A DNA stretch of 64,000 nt. It comes from Liolophura sinensis. Lineage: Eukaryota > Mollusca > Polyplacophora > Chitonida > Chitonidae. Of this stretch, positions 50,968-63,659 are shown one piece after another; the first letter of the stretch is position 1; each line of letters starts with the position of its first letter. The notes under the pieces were generated by a model. That model searched no databases. It saw only the letters and a program-made list of their open reading frames with translations, and was not told the origin of the DNA. The stretch lies in the NCBI RefSeq assembly GCF_032854445.1, contig NC_088295.1:15861385-15925384 (forward strand), in the 5' to 3' direction. Position numbers and translations under genes: made by a program.

Positions 50968-51350
50968 AAAACGTGCTGCCTGAGCAGACCAAAGAGACAG
51001 AAAGTTCAGCGGTGTGAGTTGACTGAGGAGATCGAAAGTTTGGTGGTCTGAGCAGACCAAAGGGATAGAAAGTCCAATGATCTGATTTGAACGAGGGGAT
51101 AGAATGTCCGGCAGTCTGGGAAGACCGAGAGGGCATAATGTCCTGCGGTCCCATTGTTTGTGAGGATAGAACCTCCGTCTAATTTGACGGAGGGAATAGA
51201 AGGTCTTGTGGACTGAGCTTGCCGAGTAAGTCCCGTGTTCTGAGTTCTACTAACAAAATAGATGGTCCGGTGGTTTGAGCTTACTGAATGCATTGAAAGT
51301 CCGGTGGTCTGAGTTGATCTAGCGTGTAGAATGCCCGGTTGCCCAAGTTG
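50968..51350. repeat. 34-35-bp minisatellite, degenerate
   Basis: About 11 units of the form GGATAGAAAGTCCGGTGGTC followed by TGAGTTGACCGAGG-like sequence. Adjacent units near 51066 and 51100 are 34-35 bp long. Overlapping - strand ORFs (50791-51293) are repeat-derived. Confidence 0.78.
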
Positions 51351-51650
51351 AATACCGGCATGCTAACAGAAGACAAGGTCAACAATGTATGCGGTTTATT
51401 TAGTGTCCTGTCTTTATCGCACTGTAAGTATAACGAATTATAAATCTACCAATGATTGCGGTAATAAATGTTCAAGACAAAAATGGGTTATCATGTTAAG
51501 AGAAATTAGTAAACGCCCTATGTGTAACTTTTAAAAATAAGCATATTTAGAAGATGTTGTTAAGCGATTTGTGGTGTACTGGACTGATACATTAATGTCT
51601 GTTGTTTAATTTAAATGACGGGACGTGTCGAGCTAGATTGATTAACTGAC

Positions 51651-51922
51651 TGAGGGGGTCTCCGTGGTACAGGTGGTTAACGTGGGAGCGCGCCACAATG
51701 ACCCATGAGCCTGTTATCAATGCGCTCGCTGTGAGCTAAAATTCAGCTTTTGCTGGCTTTTTCTCTGGCCATACGTGGGAAGGCCTGTCACCAGCCTGCG
51801 GATAGTCGTTGACTGGGCCCGAGCTCTCCCCGGTTTCCTTCCACTATAATTCTGACCGCCGTCGTAGAAGTGAAATATTCTTGAGTAAGGTCTAAGACAT
51901 CAATCAAATAAATACCATAATA
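51651..51922 (+). mobile_element. SINE A, full length, old, 11-bp target duplication
   Basis: Flanked by GATTAACTGAC (51640-51650 and 51923-51933). All SINE A segments are present but mutated, for example the tail TTCTTGAGTAAGGTCTAAGA. Divergence suggests an older insertion than the 29599, 47819 and 60014 copies, though its target duplication is still perfect. Confidence 0.9.
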
Positions 51923-52244
51923 GATTAACTGACCTAGTGATTGATCGAGGGAACATACTCAAAAAGAACTCAGCTTAATAGAAATTGGAATTCCCGTGAT
52001 AACACACTGACCTTTGGCAATTTCAAATTAGAAGTGATTATGATATTGGAATTTGAGTAAAAGGGAAGCATGGCACCAGTATACAGTCTTCAAGTTTTGT
52101 GTCAGACAGTGTAATCACTGGACTGAGGGGTACAAAGAGCTTCGTGATGATGAATAATAAATTTCAAATAATATTGCTCTACGTGTGTACGAATGTGCCA
52201 TATATAAGAGGATAATTAACGTATTAAACATATCTCTTTTGGCA

Positions 52245-52652
52245 TGTGGGGTAATCTGGTTCAACGAGTTTTATAACGTAACCTGTGTCTACTGGCAGAT
52301 TGGACGATCTGGCCCAGAGATGGTTATAACGTAACATGTGTCTATTAGCAGATTAGATGATCTGACTAAGAGGTGGTTATAACGTAACAGGTGTCCACTG
52401 GTAGATTGCATGATCTGGCCCAAGGACGGATACAACGTAACATATCTCTGTTGACAGATTGGATGATCTGGTTCAGGGGTGGTTATAAAGTAACATGTAT
52501 CTATTGGTAAATTGGATGATCTGGTTCAAGAGTAGTTATAATGCAACATGTCTCTGTTGGTGGATTGGATGATCTGGCTCACAGGTGGTTGTAATGTAAC
52601 GTGTGTCTGTAAACAGGCTGAAAGATCTTGTCCAGGGAAGATTATAACGTGT
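52245..52652. repeat. 53-bp minisatellite
   Basis: About 7.5 units of the type TTATAACGTAACATGTGTCT, then ACTGGCAGATTGGATGATCT and GGCCCAGAGGTGG. The first full units (from 52271) are 53 bp. Units differ by 10-25 percent by eye. There is no significant ORF. Confidence 0.85.
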
Positions 52653-55600
52653 TTTAGTTAGCATCTACCGAGAAATGCTTCTTCCTAAGGTTAAATGCAG
52701 CTTCTTACTAACCAAAATGTAGTTCAAAACTATAGTCCGGTATGAAATAAAAGTAATCGTGCAATCCAGGGTGCCCAGAGTAAATCACGGCTCATTGACA
52801 ACTTACGGGCAGATTTCTCCACATGAGGCATACGTCATATTGTTGGAAGGAAAGAGGTCCAGCAAATTTCACGTAAAACCATAGAGGGAATCACCTTCAA
52901 CCGCTTCTTGTCACCAAGGCAACGAGAACAATGGAAACTTGGGAACATTGATTCCGATATTTGAACACCATTCACATCAAGTATCATATCGCATGGGAAA
53001 ATTTTAGGCTTGGATTCGAACTGAAATAGGAATGATCTCTGACAATATATATATATTCACCGCTTCTCCAGCTTTTATCTATAAATCCGGCTATGATGTG
53101 ACTACGTATTTTACCTCTCCATATTGTGCAGCATAGTTTTTGCAGAATTCTGCATTATCGTTATCAAGTGGTATTGAATACTATTTGTTAGCCGACTGAA
53201 CAGTTTCATTTTTTCCACGAGGATAAAAAGGCTGAAATTGGCTTGTGGCATTAAAGAAGTGACGTGACTGGGTAAATGTTTCATGTCCTATTTCTCCCTG
53301 GCGTGGTCTGACCTCTTACAAGCTTTCTCTGTTTTCTTTCAATGCATTAGTCCTCTGGGACAAGATTGGAGAATAAAAAAGAGGGATTTGTCTTCGCCTA
53401 AGTGACATCGGAGCTTAGTTCTTTATAGCCGGTAGTATAAAGCTGACGTTGTTATTGTAATTTGTCTCTGTTTTCTCATTTCTTCACCTGGTTCCATTGG
53501 CAGGCCTGGCTAACAGACGAGCCTTTCAATAATTTAGTGTGTTTTCCTTAGCGTTCATCCTATTACATACGGATTGCTGAAAGAGCGAGTGATTTAGCTT
53601 GGATCAGGGAGAACCAGGACTCAAATAAATTCCATTAATTCTTCACTGATTTTATTACACGGACAAACAATATTGGCCGACTTTCAATTGAAGAGAGGAA
53701 ATTTAATGGAGGAGTTTTCGATCGGGGAGTAATTGTCCTGTTATCAACGCGGCCGATGATTGGTGGAGATACGCTGCTCGCGCAAGCTCACTAGAAGCTG
53801 TTGGAAATAGAAAAACTTTCCCGAAACATGAAAGGAGACAGCACATAGTTGAGTTGGGGGAAATACTATGATGTTTGTGACTTTGTAGATTTGTAGATTT
53901 TACAGTGGTGATATTTATTGGTCTCTTATATCAATAATTGTAAGAGTGAAACCACTGTCATTCTTGAATACTGCTCTATAATCATTTTAAATTCATTTTA
54001 AATACTTCACAAGGAACGCCTAGTATGCACTTGGAGACCAACGCGTAGATACAGATCGATTGCTTTTGTACCATTTGTGAAAGACTGATCTTAATACAGT
54101 GATTGGTTCTATATAAACAAATCCGTGTAATAAATTGATAGAGTTGGGGGATAGAACGCGTTGTTATAAATCAGAGCTTTAAAAAGGCAGTCTCCCCGGA
54201 GATGTTATTATTGTCGTCGTCTGGAGTTTCTCCAGACAATCGTTCATCATTTCCCCAAAAACTGCTAGCCTCCATCCACCGGACACGTCAATCTAAATTT
54301 CCCCAAAGCATCGGCATGTTGTCAAAAATTGATAGAATATAAAATGTGTTGAGTGTTGGTATACTTTATTTTGACAAGAAATTTGGTCACAAATCATATC
54401 TGTCTTCAAAATTTCGTATTTTCCCATCTATATAGGTCTTTTGCGTCAGAGACGACGGCAAACGGTAACAGAGCTATATAACATACTATGTTCCTACACA
54501 GTCTGAATTGAAGTGTCTATTATGATTGCACGCTCGCTGACTTGCTTTATGCTATACATAATTAATTTGAGGAGAATATCTTGCGAAATACATGTCTTCG
54601 GCACTACATACCCAGAGATGATTTGCAACATGTACTGAGTCACATACAAATGTCTGGCACCACTCAGTGGCTGATATATGGATTTCAGTGTTAGACAAAT
54701 GTACATCTAGATACCGTGGAAGAATCCAAGCATAAACTTTCGGGGCAATGAAAAAGTTGTCAATAACTTTCCTTAAAACAGTCCAAAGAAATCTGATTAT
54801 ATTTTATTCCATATGTTTCCCGCATATATTTTCATTTTTCTAGCATTATGTTTATTATATTGGACAAAGAGTGAACTGTTTGTCCATAAAGAATGCAAGA
54901 AGCATTGTTCGGTAGAAGAAAAAGTGCGAATAATAAGGTGGATTGTAATAAGGTCACGTATATGGTATCCAGATTCTTGTGACCTTATATAGAGCGAATT
55001 TTCAGAACGACTAAGCCTTAAGGCTAACTGGACATTGCATATCTTTAACCTGCTTATTGTTCAAATCCAGGCCTCCATTCTGGAAACTTGAAGACACATA
55101 TATATATCCATCTATGTCCATCTGTATTTTTTCCTTAATTCTTTCCCTTTTGTGTTTGATTTAGAGTGATTGCAGTCATTGCAAAAATGTCATAATCCCA
55201 TAAGCTATAGCGGTGCTTGGGGAGTTTTATTGAATGGATATGGAGCTTTATAAATTTTATTAATTGCAATGCATTTTTATTTTCAAAATGTATTCGCGGC
55301 AGAAAAAGCACCCCATAGCCTATATACACGTGGCTGGAGTCATTAAGTACAGATGGAGAAGACATCGCTTTTATTTCGATTATGTTTAGTATTTATATAT
55401 AACACATTGCAACGGATTTGCCTCATGTAAAATTCGAAATCCTTGAGGGTTGATCAAAGTCAAGTTTTTCTATGCGTAGCCGTTTAGATGCCTGCTCTTT
55501 ATTACACAAAGGATAGCTGGAGACGCAATAAATCTGTGATGGGTCAAACAACATGAATAGCTGTGGAGTGTTGCACGATGATTACATTCTTAACGCTTTC

Positions 55601-56683
55601 TAACTGTACACTCGACTGCCTGATATTTTTCATCAAAGCGGGACAACAGATGACGAGTTCGAAATGTATATGTATGAGAATCTGTGAACGTTTAACCCTG
55701 TCTTCAATGACGTTACCAACCGCGGTGGTAGCAATCTCTTGTCTCATTCGCTGCTCCATGAATTCGTTTCGATTAACTGACATCGGAGAGCATTGGGTCT
55801 GATCAAAGAAGGGCGATGTGGTATTTGTAATGCAGACAGCTCGCTTCGATAAAATATACTAATGTCAGCTAAAGAGCTTACTGTGTGCCATGAGAAAGAG
55901 AGCGGAGTTCATTGCGGTTAAACAGCAGTGAATTCATCATCTCCCAACTCGCACGGGCTGATATTATCTTAGCGGGGCGCCCACATTTCCCAAAGACATC
56001 ACACGATTTTTCTGCCGACATCCAGATTAAATATCACTGTTTGGAAGAAATGTTATAACAACGATAGGAACACGACCGTTCTGAGACAACCATTACAATA
56101 CGTAACGTTACATCAGGGTGCAGGAGGTACGTTTTTCAATCAGATTAAGATCTCAAATCGATATAATTTTAAATGTAATATATACATTTGACAAGCCTAA
56201 AGTGTATATACAATATCCTGTAAGAAAATGAACTGATTAGAAATGCATATCGCATATAACGTTTAATCATATTGTTTCATTTCACACCTTATATATCAGT
56301 TAATTAATCCAGACAAAAATCGGACGTTCATTGTTATACTTCATATATTAGTTAAGTACTAATTACTGCTGTCAAACGGATTGAAATATGTATATGCATT
56401 AAAGTCGCTGAAGGGAGATAATTTAAGAATAGATTCGTTTAATCATCATTAATTTATCCCAAATTAACATTACCGTACAAGTGAATAGTATTTTTTTATC
56501 TTTGAACTACAGTCACAGACCAGGCTTTTAATAAAATTATCAATATATTTCCAGGCTTTTTAACGTTGATATCGATGTGTTATACAAGTGTTATAACTTG
56601 GGGTTTGTGAACTTATAATAACTTTTGACTCCTAACATATGGTGAAGAAACAAGCATCCATGGCATTAACCTAGGTGCTCCTG
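52653..56683. other. Gene-free interval
   Basis: No SINE, array or exon was recognised. ORFs of 79 residues overlap almost exactly on opposite strands at 55544-55802, a sign of chance open frames. The block 53280-53810 is a weak regulatory candidate. Confidence 0.42.
53280..53810. promoter_or_regulatory. Candidate distal regulatory block 3' of UNCX
   Basis: A repeat-free, moderately GC-rich interval about 10 kb downstream of the UNCX poly(A) signal. It includes TTTTATTAC and AACAATATTGG strings that resemble homeodomain and SOX sites. It sits between two minisatellite-rich stretches. There is no ORF of note. Enhancer function is a guess. Confidence 0.18.
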
Positions 56684-57144
56684 ATCACACAAGGTATTCA
56701 CCAGATTTCTACACCATATGCCCTTAGGAGTACAATCACACACGTTATTCGCCAGATTTTTACACTACATGCCCTTAGGAGTACAATCACACACGGTATT
56801 CACCACATTTCTATAATATGTGCACTTACGAATACAACCACACAAGGTATTCGCCAGATTTCTACACTATATGCCCTTACGAATACAATCACAGAAGGTA
56901 TTCACCAGATTTCTACAATATATGCCCTTACGAGTACAACCAAACAAGGTATTCACCAAATTTCTACACTATAGGCCCTTACGAGTACAATCGCACAAGG
57001 TATTTACCAGATTTATACACGATAGGTCCTTACGCATATAACCAAACAAGGTATTTACCAGATTTCTACACTATAGGCCCTTACGAGTACAATCGCACAA
57101 GGTATTTACCAGATTTCTACACGATAGGCCCTTACACGCCCTGA
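56684..57144. repeat. 51-bp minisatellite, open in several frames
   Basis: About nine units of the type GGTATTCACCAGATTTCTAC, then ACTATATGCCCTTACGAGTA and CAATCACACAA. Fifty-one bases are 17 codons, so ORFs of 99, 108 and 73 residues run through in three + frames. One reads as a 17-residue Tyr-rich repeat (YSPDFYTICPYEYNHTR). No flanking gene structure supports coding. Confidence 0.88.
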
Positions 57145-57344
57145 CGCCTGTCCGGGTCGCTACTTCTTGTACCATATGAAAATGTGTATGTCCGCAGAAG
57201 ACATAATTTGCATTTGTTTTGGAAAAAAGTGAAAAAAAAAAACACTTCTCCTAACGTCGGGAAAAATAGTCAATCAATCAAATTGATATCATTTACAATA
57301 ATAGTTGCTCATTGGCTATTTTCAATTAATAGGTTTTAATTAAT

Positions 57345-57508
57345 TAATTAATATATTTGATCGATGTTGTACGCCGTACTGAAGAATATTTCTCTTATAC
57401 GACTGGGCCAGCATTATTCTGGGAGGAAACCGAACAGAACTGGAGAGGAAGTCAGTATGAGCTAGATTTGAACTCACAGCGACCGCATTGGTGGGAGGTT
57501 CCATAATA
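57345..57508 (-). mobile_element. SINE A, diverged and internally deleted
   Basis: On the - strand the order is ACCAATGCGGTCGCTGTGAG, TTCAAATCTAGCTCATACTG, the CCCAGAATAATGCTGGCCCA block and AGAAATATTCTTCAGTACGG. The head and part of the middle are missing. An AATT-rich stretch (57334-57352) adjoins the 3' end. Confidence 0.78.
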
Positions 57509-57759
57509 CAAGTACTATATTGCAGATATAGCCTGAACAATACCTATACATATGTCATACTCCAAGTAATATATGTTATTGGGATATTAATAAGTACATA
57601 AATACAGTTCAGAATTACTGAATGCCTCAACATTAAGTTTCTCTTCTCATCTTCTTTTAAATATTGCATATGCATAAATATATTTTGAGAGATTCTACTC
57701 TTCATCTATATTCTACCAGACAGGTGGGTGGGAAATTGTCCCAACAGGACAAGCCGTTC

Positions 57760-57810
57760 ACCCCCCCCCCAGCCCCCCCCCCCCCCCCCCCCCCAGCCCC
57801 CCCCCCCCAA
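57760..57810. repeat. C-rich low-complexity tract
   Basis: Runs of C up to about 22 long, broken by two AG dinucleotides. On the - strand it is a strong G-quadruplex candidate. It gives Pro-rich (+) and Gly-rich (-) ORFs that are not genes. Run lengths may be unreliable in the assembly. Confidence 0.9.
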
Positions 57811-57899
57811 GGACGCCCACCCCCGGTTTTTTGCATTGCCTTTCGATCTCCGAAGACCATTTGTTTTCAGCCAGAATGACATGGAAGTCTGTATGCCGC

Positions 57900-57990
57900 T
57901 TGTGGCTAGAAAGCTCGTTAGTGACCTGCCAAAGGCTAGTGGTTTACCCCGGAGACTCCAGTTTCCTACACCAATATAATTGACAAGGTA
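57900..57990 (+). mobile_element. Possible SINE 3' fragment (another subfamily)
   Basis: GCCAAAGGCTAGTGGTTTAC, then the CCCGGAGACTCCAGTTTCCT block and CACCAATATAATTGACAAGG follow the same order as the 3' half of the SINE families here (grammar of turn-rich block, then GGTTTCC, then ATAAT-TGAC). The match is weak and the tail is lost. Confidence 0.35.
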
Positions 57991-60013
57991 TGCATTAATC
58001 AATCAACCAAATTAATGTTTCGGAAATAGGACTAACTGGTGAGTTTGGAATACAATCGTGGTAACTTGTGTATTATTAACAATTTTCCATTAGCGCATGA
58101 AATAATCGTAGATGGCGTGTACGAGGTGTACAATTTACATTTATTTCTCATTAAAATGATAACAGTCACACTTGTCCTATTTTGTAAATGTGTAAACATG
58201 TAGTCTTTCTTATTTAATTGATGTTGTACACGGTGTTTAAGGATGATCACGTGTATTGTTGACGGGAACCAGAGCTGGAGGGGAGGAGGGAGGGGGGGGG
58301 CACGGCAAGCGATATATGTATTCAGCATAATACACCTCAGGCCGCCGAGGTAGGGAGTGCCAGTCTTGATACACGTGTGTCAGTTGTGCAGTAAACCTGA
58401 CCAGAACTACAACCATTCCTGCCTGCAAGAACGATTTTGTTGTAAGTGTGAGACTATCGATGTCATGCGGATTCTTTACGAGTTGTGTAAATATGGCCTA
58501 GTGACTAGAGAACTGTAACCACAACATTCTTCTTGTGTATCGGCGAGACTCTTATAGAATGACGCCCGTCGTTTAATAGCCAACATGGCGGAGTGAGGGG
58601 TCAGTGTTGTATTATGAAATGTCTCCAGTAGATCAAATGATACATCCTAAGGCTTTCAATCTCATTAAATCACGGCGTCCACATGGGGATGTAGTCAGGG
58701 TGTCAATTTCACACCTTACATAAAGAACTATAAACTTATATTTAAATGTTGACATGGCCTTTTAACAATGTGAAATAAATCTTTCCATTTCCATAGTCAA
58801 ATAACTTTGTCAATTAAAGGTAGGTAAAGCCGATAAAAAGAAAAACATGGCGTGAAAATAATAAGCGATTCGCGGGAGTACCGCAGGGTGATGTGTAAAG
58901 ATCTGTGTTATATAGTAATTTATGGCTGTTATCAGGTCGATCGCTCAAACGCCGGACCTTCGTTCACGAAGGCAGGGAAAAGAAATAAAAGTTGTAAAAG
59001 AAAACTGTTTTTATATATACCGGATATCTGGGAAGTGATTCTCTCGGGCACAAGTCATCCGTTTCATTTGTCCATATCTACGTGATTTCATGGTATTCTT
59101 CCTGGTCGACCAACCTGAAAATGTCGGCCTGAATTAATTAAATTCACGTCTTCTGTAGAAAACGTCGTTTGATTTATTGTGATAGTAACACCAGTGTATA
59201 GCTAGCTACCCATGAAGCATTGTGGCGCTCAAGTCACATTGTCTGAAAAGTCTAACAAACGAAGTTACTGCCAAGTCCACGTCTCCTTTACGCTGACAAG
59301 GCTATTGGAGATTTATTTATTTACCTAACACATAATGCAATCATTTTATACCCCGTTACCTCTCAGCAACGCAAGCTCCTTAATTACCACTTTACGTTCA
59401 GAAACGCGGCATAAAGTTCGCTATGGTGACACGAGCAGACGTGTAAAACCCAGACGACCCGACTCGCGTAAAAAAACGCATTCTTTCAGCACAATTGAAA
59501 CTTCGTTAGTTGTTTAACTTTACTGTCATTTTATGTCCAATAAATTTTGGGGTAGCTGATGTAGCAAGTCTACCATTAAAATCATGTCCAGACTTTTAGC
59601 TATTAAACTTGACACGCTTGACTCCTCATTCGGCACTCCCACAGTGGGACAGTTTGACCGTATACAACAGGGTCCATACTCATGTTAACTTGCCAGAATC
59701 AAGATTCGTGTTTGAAAGAGCTTTGCAGATCGGTCCTGAAGGGATCACTTTTTAAAAGGAGGTCCAAGGAGAAAAATTAACATTTAAACGAAAATCAACA
59801 GATATAATATATGAATACATTATTTCCCAAAGAAGGTCAATACAAGGACTGTACAAGAATAATAGCTACCTTTTTCTGATTTTTATGAATACTGAGAAGG
59901 CATTTAAAGCCCAGTGAATACCAGAAACTATAGTACAGAAAGCAGCCTACTGGGTAGCTGTGTGAATATCAGCCAATCAGAACGTGGTACAGTATTCTTT
60001 CCAGCGGGCAGGA

Positions 60014-60288
60014 GGGGCCTCCGTGGCTCAGTCGGTTAAAGCGCTAGCGCAGCGTAATGACCCAGGAGTCTCTCACCAATGCGGTCGCTGTGAGTTCAAG
60101 TCCAGCTCATGCTGGCTTCCTCTCCGACCGTACGTGAGAAGGTCTGCCAGCAACCTGCGGATGGTCGTGGGTTTCCACCGGGCTCTGTCCGGTTTCCACC
60201 CACCATAATGCTGGCCGCCGTCGAATAAGTGAAATATTCTTGAGTACGGCGTAAAAACACCAATCAAAAAAAAAAAAAAAAAAAAAAT
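60014..60288 (+). mobile_element. SINE A, full length, 12-bp target duplication, poly(A) tail
   Basis: Flanked by CAGCGGGCAGGA (60002-60013 and 60289-60300). It runs from GGGCCTCCGTGGCTCAGTCG to TTGAGTACGGCGTAAAAACA, then CCAATC and an A run of about 22. It is nearly identical to the copy at 47819 and probably young. The ORFs on both strands are shared with the other copies and are not genes. Confidence 0.94.
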
Positions 60289-61244
60289 CAGCGGGCAGGA
60301 TATGACGTAAATGACGCACAATTCCTTATCCATGGCTGAATTATTTTCCTGCACGTCTTAGACTGTTTGTCTGTGAGGTCCAAAATTAAGATAATTTACA
60401 AACTTCCAGTGACGCGTGACAATGTTATGCGCAGTGCTGTAATAATGGCTATAAAGAGACAGGCGCTTCTCCCGCCATTCTCTACCTGACGACCGGATGA
60501 GCTGCCTGTACACATAACCAGCGAGATTATCACCATTCTCAAGGCACACAATATTACCACAGCTGTTATTTTCAACATATCCAGTGCATGTTTTTATCAC
60601 TACTGGAATTAGTCGCGGAAGTATTCTTTTGAACAGGAAAGGCTGAAACAAAGAAGTCTTATTTTTCTTTTTCTGTATATATAATATTTATATTTCTCCA
60701 GATGGCAGAACACAAGTTATTTTTTTTTTAAATACTTTGATATTCTTTTCGTTAACATTATCTAAATATAACATCTCTAAGAAAAGAAAAGGGTTTTATT
60801 CATATTTAGCCAACAAATCTCGAATAAAACACTATAGTTGAGAATACCGTGAATTTTTGGTAGTTTCTCGTCACTTAAATCGGATTAGTATTGACCAGGT
60901 ATACAGTAACTAACGGCTGCAGTCCTTTGGACTGGTTCAGGTATTGGGATATTCCAGAAACAATAACTTCCTTGTTGTTTAGTATCGTTTTACAACATTG
61001 CATAGGTCATATCAAGACGGGGAATGTCTCTTGAAAAAGGACTGTTTCAGCTTCGATATATCCATAGTGGTGCCTCACTGTCACATTGTCGAAGGCACCA
61101 AACATGACGTATTACCCAGTCAGGCCATACTGGCAACCAGTCTTATGCTTAGCATGAAGTAAGGGAAAGGTTGGAGGAGGATACTATAGTTAAAAAGCCT
61201 TGTCCTGGGCAATGGACAAGGTCTGTAGCATAGGCCGTTGCCGT

Positions 61245-61482
61245 GAAAAAAACTTGGAAACTTTCACCTACCATGTGGAATGCTAACCTTCAAACAAGAT
61301 ACCAGGCATACTAAACACTTCCAAAATGACACTGGCTACTCTGTCACAGTGGGCTAAGCAAACAGAGCAACTCGGAAAGTTTCGCTCCCGTACGGAATGT
61401 CAACCCTCAATCAAGAGACGAGTCATATAAAACACTTACAAACTGACACTGACTACTGTGTCACATTGTGCTAATCAAACAG
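61245..61482. repeat. Two-copy tandem duplication, about 119 bp
   Basis: Two diverged copies in tandem: each has a GGAAACTTTC/GGAAAGTTTCG start, a GGAATGCTAACCTTCAAACA-like segment, AAACACTTCCAAAATGACAC and a CTGTCACAGTGGGCTAAGCA end. The shared ends fall at about 61364 and 61483. Confidence 0.7.
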
Positions 61483-63659
61483 GCTTTTGTGATTCAGCAA
61501 AAATATTCCTTTAATAATAGTGTCATTTTGAACCAGTAATGTCCTATGACATGACATGTACCTTGTTAGTGTATGGCAGTGTGTATAGTATCGTTATCCG
61601 GAATGATAGCATTTTACTGATTAATCTGTCGCACAAAAATGGAGCGACTCGATTAACCGCTTCACGCGTGAGTCTAATTAATACACTATTCTTAAGAATC
61701 TGTACTCTAAGCAAACCTAAGTGAGGTCAACATTCTTTCAAAAACAATTATTATTAGATTTTTGCTCTCTCACGTTTGCTGTGTTTAAAACTCTCAGCTG
61801 TCGCCTGAACAAATGACAGTACGACACAGATACCTGTTCAACAGGTAAAGTAATAAATTACTGCGATTTAAGCTAGATTTCGGAGGTGATATTTAGACAG
61901 ATAGGAAAATAATGATGGGCCAGGAAGCTGTTGTCTAATCCGACACATCACTAACTTCACAGAAGCCTTTTTTCAGCCCGTACGACTGTGTTATAGTGTA
62001 GATAATTACTTGTCAAAAACATTATGTTCAACAAGTGACCCGTGTGTAGGAGAAGATAAAAAAGGGATTTACTTCTCACTGTTCTCACGACAGAACCATC
62101 CATACACTCCACTAGCGACCACACACACGGCCCGCTGGGCTCCCGGCCTGCAACACTATTACACCTGAAAATGTCGTTAGCCACAGAAAAATATACGAAG
62201 TCGGCTTAATTATTGTGTGAGTCACGCGCTTATCTACCATGTATATTACTTAGCATTTCATTTTCTGATACCCATCTACACTGGTTTCCCGACATGCCGG
62301 GTGACACGTTAAATTGTAACTAACTGCCATCAAAGTGATTAAGTCTCACGTGATAACTAGCTTCACTGTGTTTCCCAACATACAGCAACAACACCGAGCA
62401 AAGGAACATCGTAGTTAGGCCTCATGAACAAGCTATGACTGGTATACTTCAAGTAATGAGAGTTGCTATATTTTTCTTTGCAGGCGATGGTTAGATTATT
62501 TTATAATCTGGATGTACATGGTATATTTCTTAATGTATTAGAGCCACTTCTCACGTGCAGGAGTTGCTGTAAATTAAAATGATCGCTGTTTATTAAAATA
62601 TATCGAGAACAAATGCCAGCAAGCATAGATTAATGGCGTAGCAAAGCAGCGGATTGTAGCGGGATTTAAAAGTTTTATCGAGCCTTGCACAGCATTTGGT
62701 GGTTTTGGATAGTAAGTGTTTCGGTATATATGCAATTTTGATAAATCAGATCAGGGTTTTATCAGCCCTGACTACGTGACTACATCAAAATATTCATAAC
62801 CTGTCAAATTCTTTCGACAACATGTTCTGGTGTAGTAATTTAGCATTAACTTCTCGAGCAGACTTCACATATATTTGAGACAAGGTCTCTTTACTAGAAG
62901 GATGACTATAATTTTGAACAGTCATCAATGTCGAGGGATCTGGCATAAGGCTTTGAAAAAAACATATACAGAGTAAAAAATTATCAATAAGTCATGGAAT
63001 CTATACAGTGCAATTAAGGTGTTTAATCAAACAGTTCAAGATCGACAGCTGTCCTCAGACGGACTCCTCAAATAGCATACAGTATGATCAACATAACAGG
63101 CTGGTTAATATGTGGCTGGCGAATACGGCAGTCAAGATCAATTAACTCGGCTCAAGGAGTCGGAAATAAAAGACAGGTGAATGTTCAGTGTAGTAATGGC
63201 ACACCTGCGAGTCTGCGAGCTATTATTAATGTCTCGTGAAGGGCTGGTATTCATTATCTTCATACAGATGCTATCTTAGGCAGGTTTGGAAAGAAATCCT
63301 CATCAACAATGCCTTTAATAGAAATTAATTCATTGCATAATGTAAGTTTGTTATCACGTTGTGTAAATTGATTTGATTGTTAGTGACATTTCATAATGCA
63401 CCGGGATACCCCGCGTAGAGCGTTCACAGAAGACGAATTAAAGCAAGAATCTCTCTGCTCAAGTCCTATACAAAAAGAAGGACATTCTTACACACTGAGC
63501 TGTATTAACAAAGGAAAACTATTATTAATAATAGACTATGATTTTTCTGTCTGAAAGCAATTATTTCAAAAGTCATGCATAAGCCAAAAGTAACATTCGT
63601 CGTTTTTATACGAGAGTGTATGCTGTGTTTACAATCGACATTCCGTTTGATGGATTAAG

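Larger units (their letters stand above)
57145..63659. other. Gene-free right-hand interval
   Basis: Apart from the SINE pieces, C-rich tract and 119-bp duplication listed separately, I see no feature. ORFs are under 100 codons and lack domains. Around 58205-58300 a TTGATGTTGTACACGGTG-like string may be another tail relic. Confidence 0.42.

Noticed and set aside
57664-58002. Pro-rich and Gly-rich ORFs
   Set aside because: They come from the C-rich homopolymer tract.
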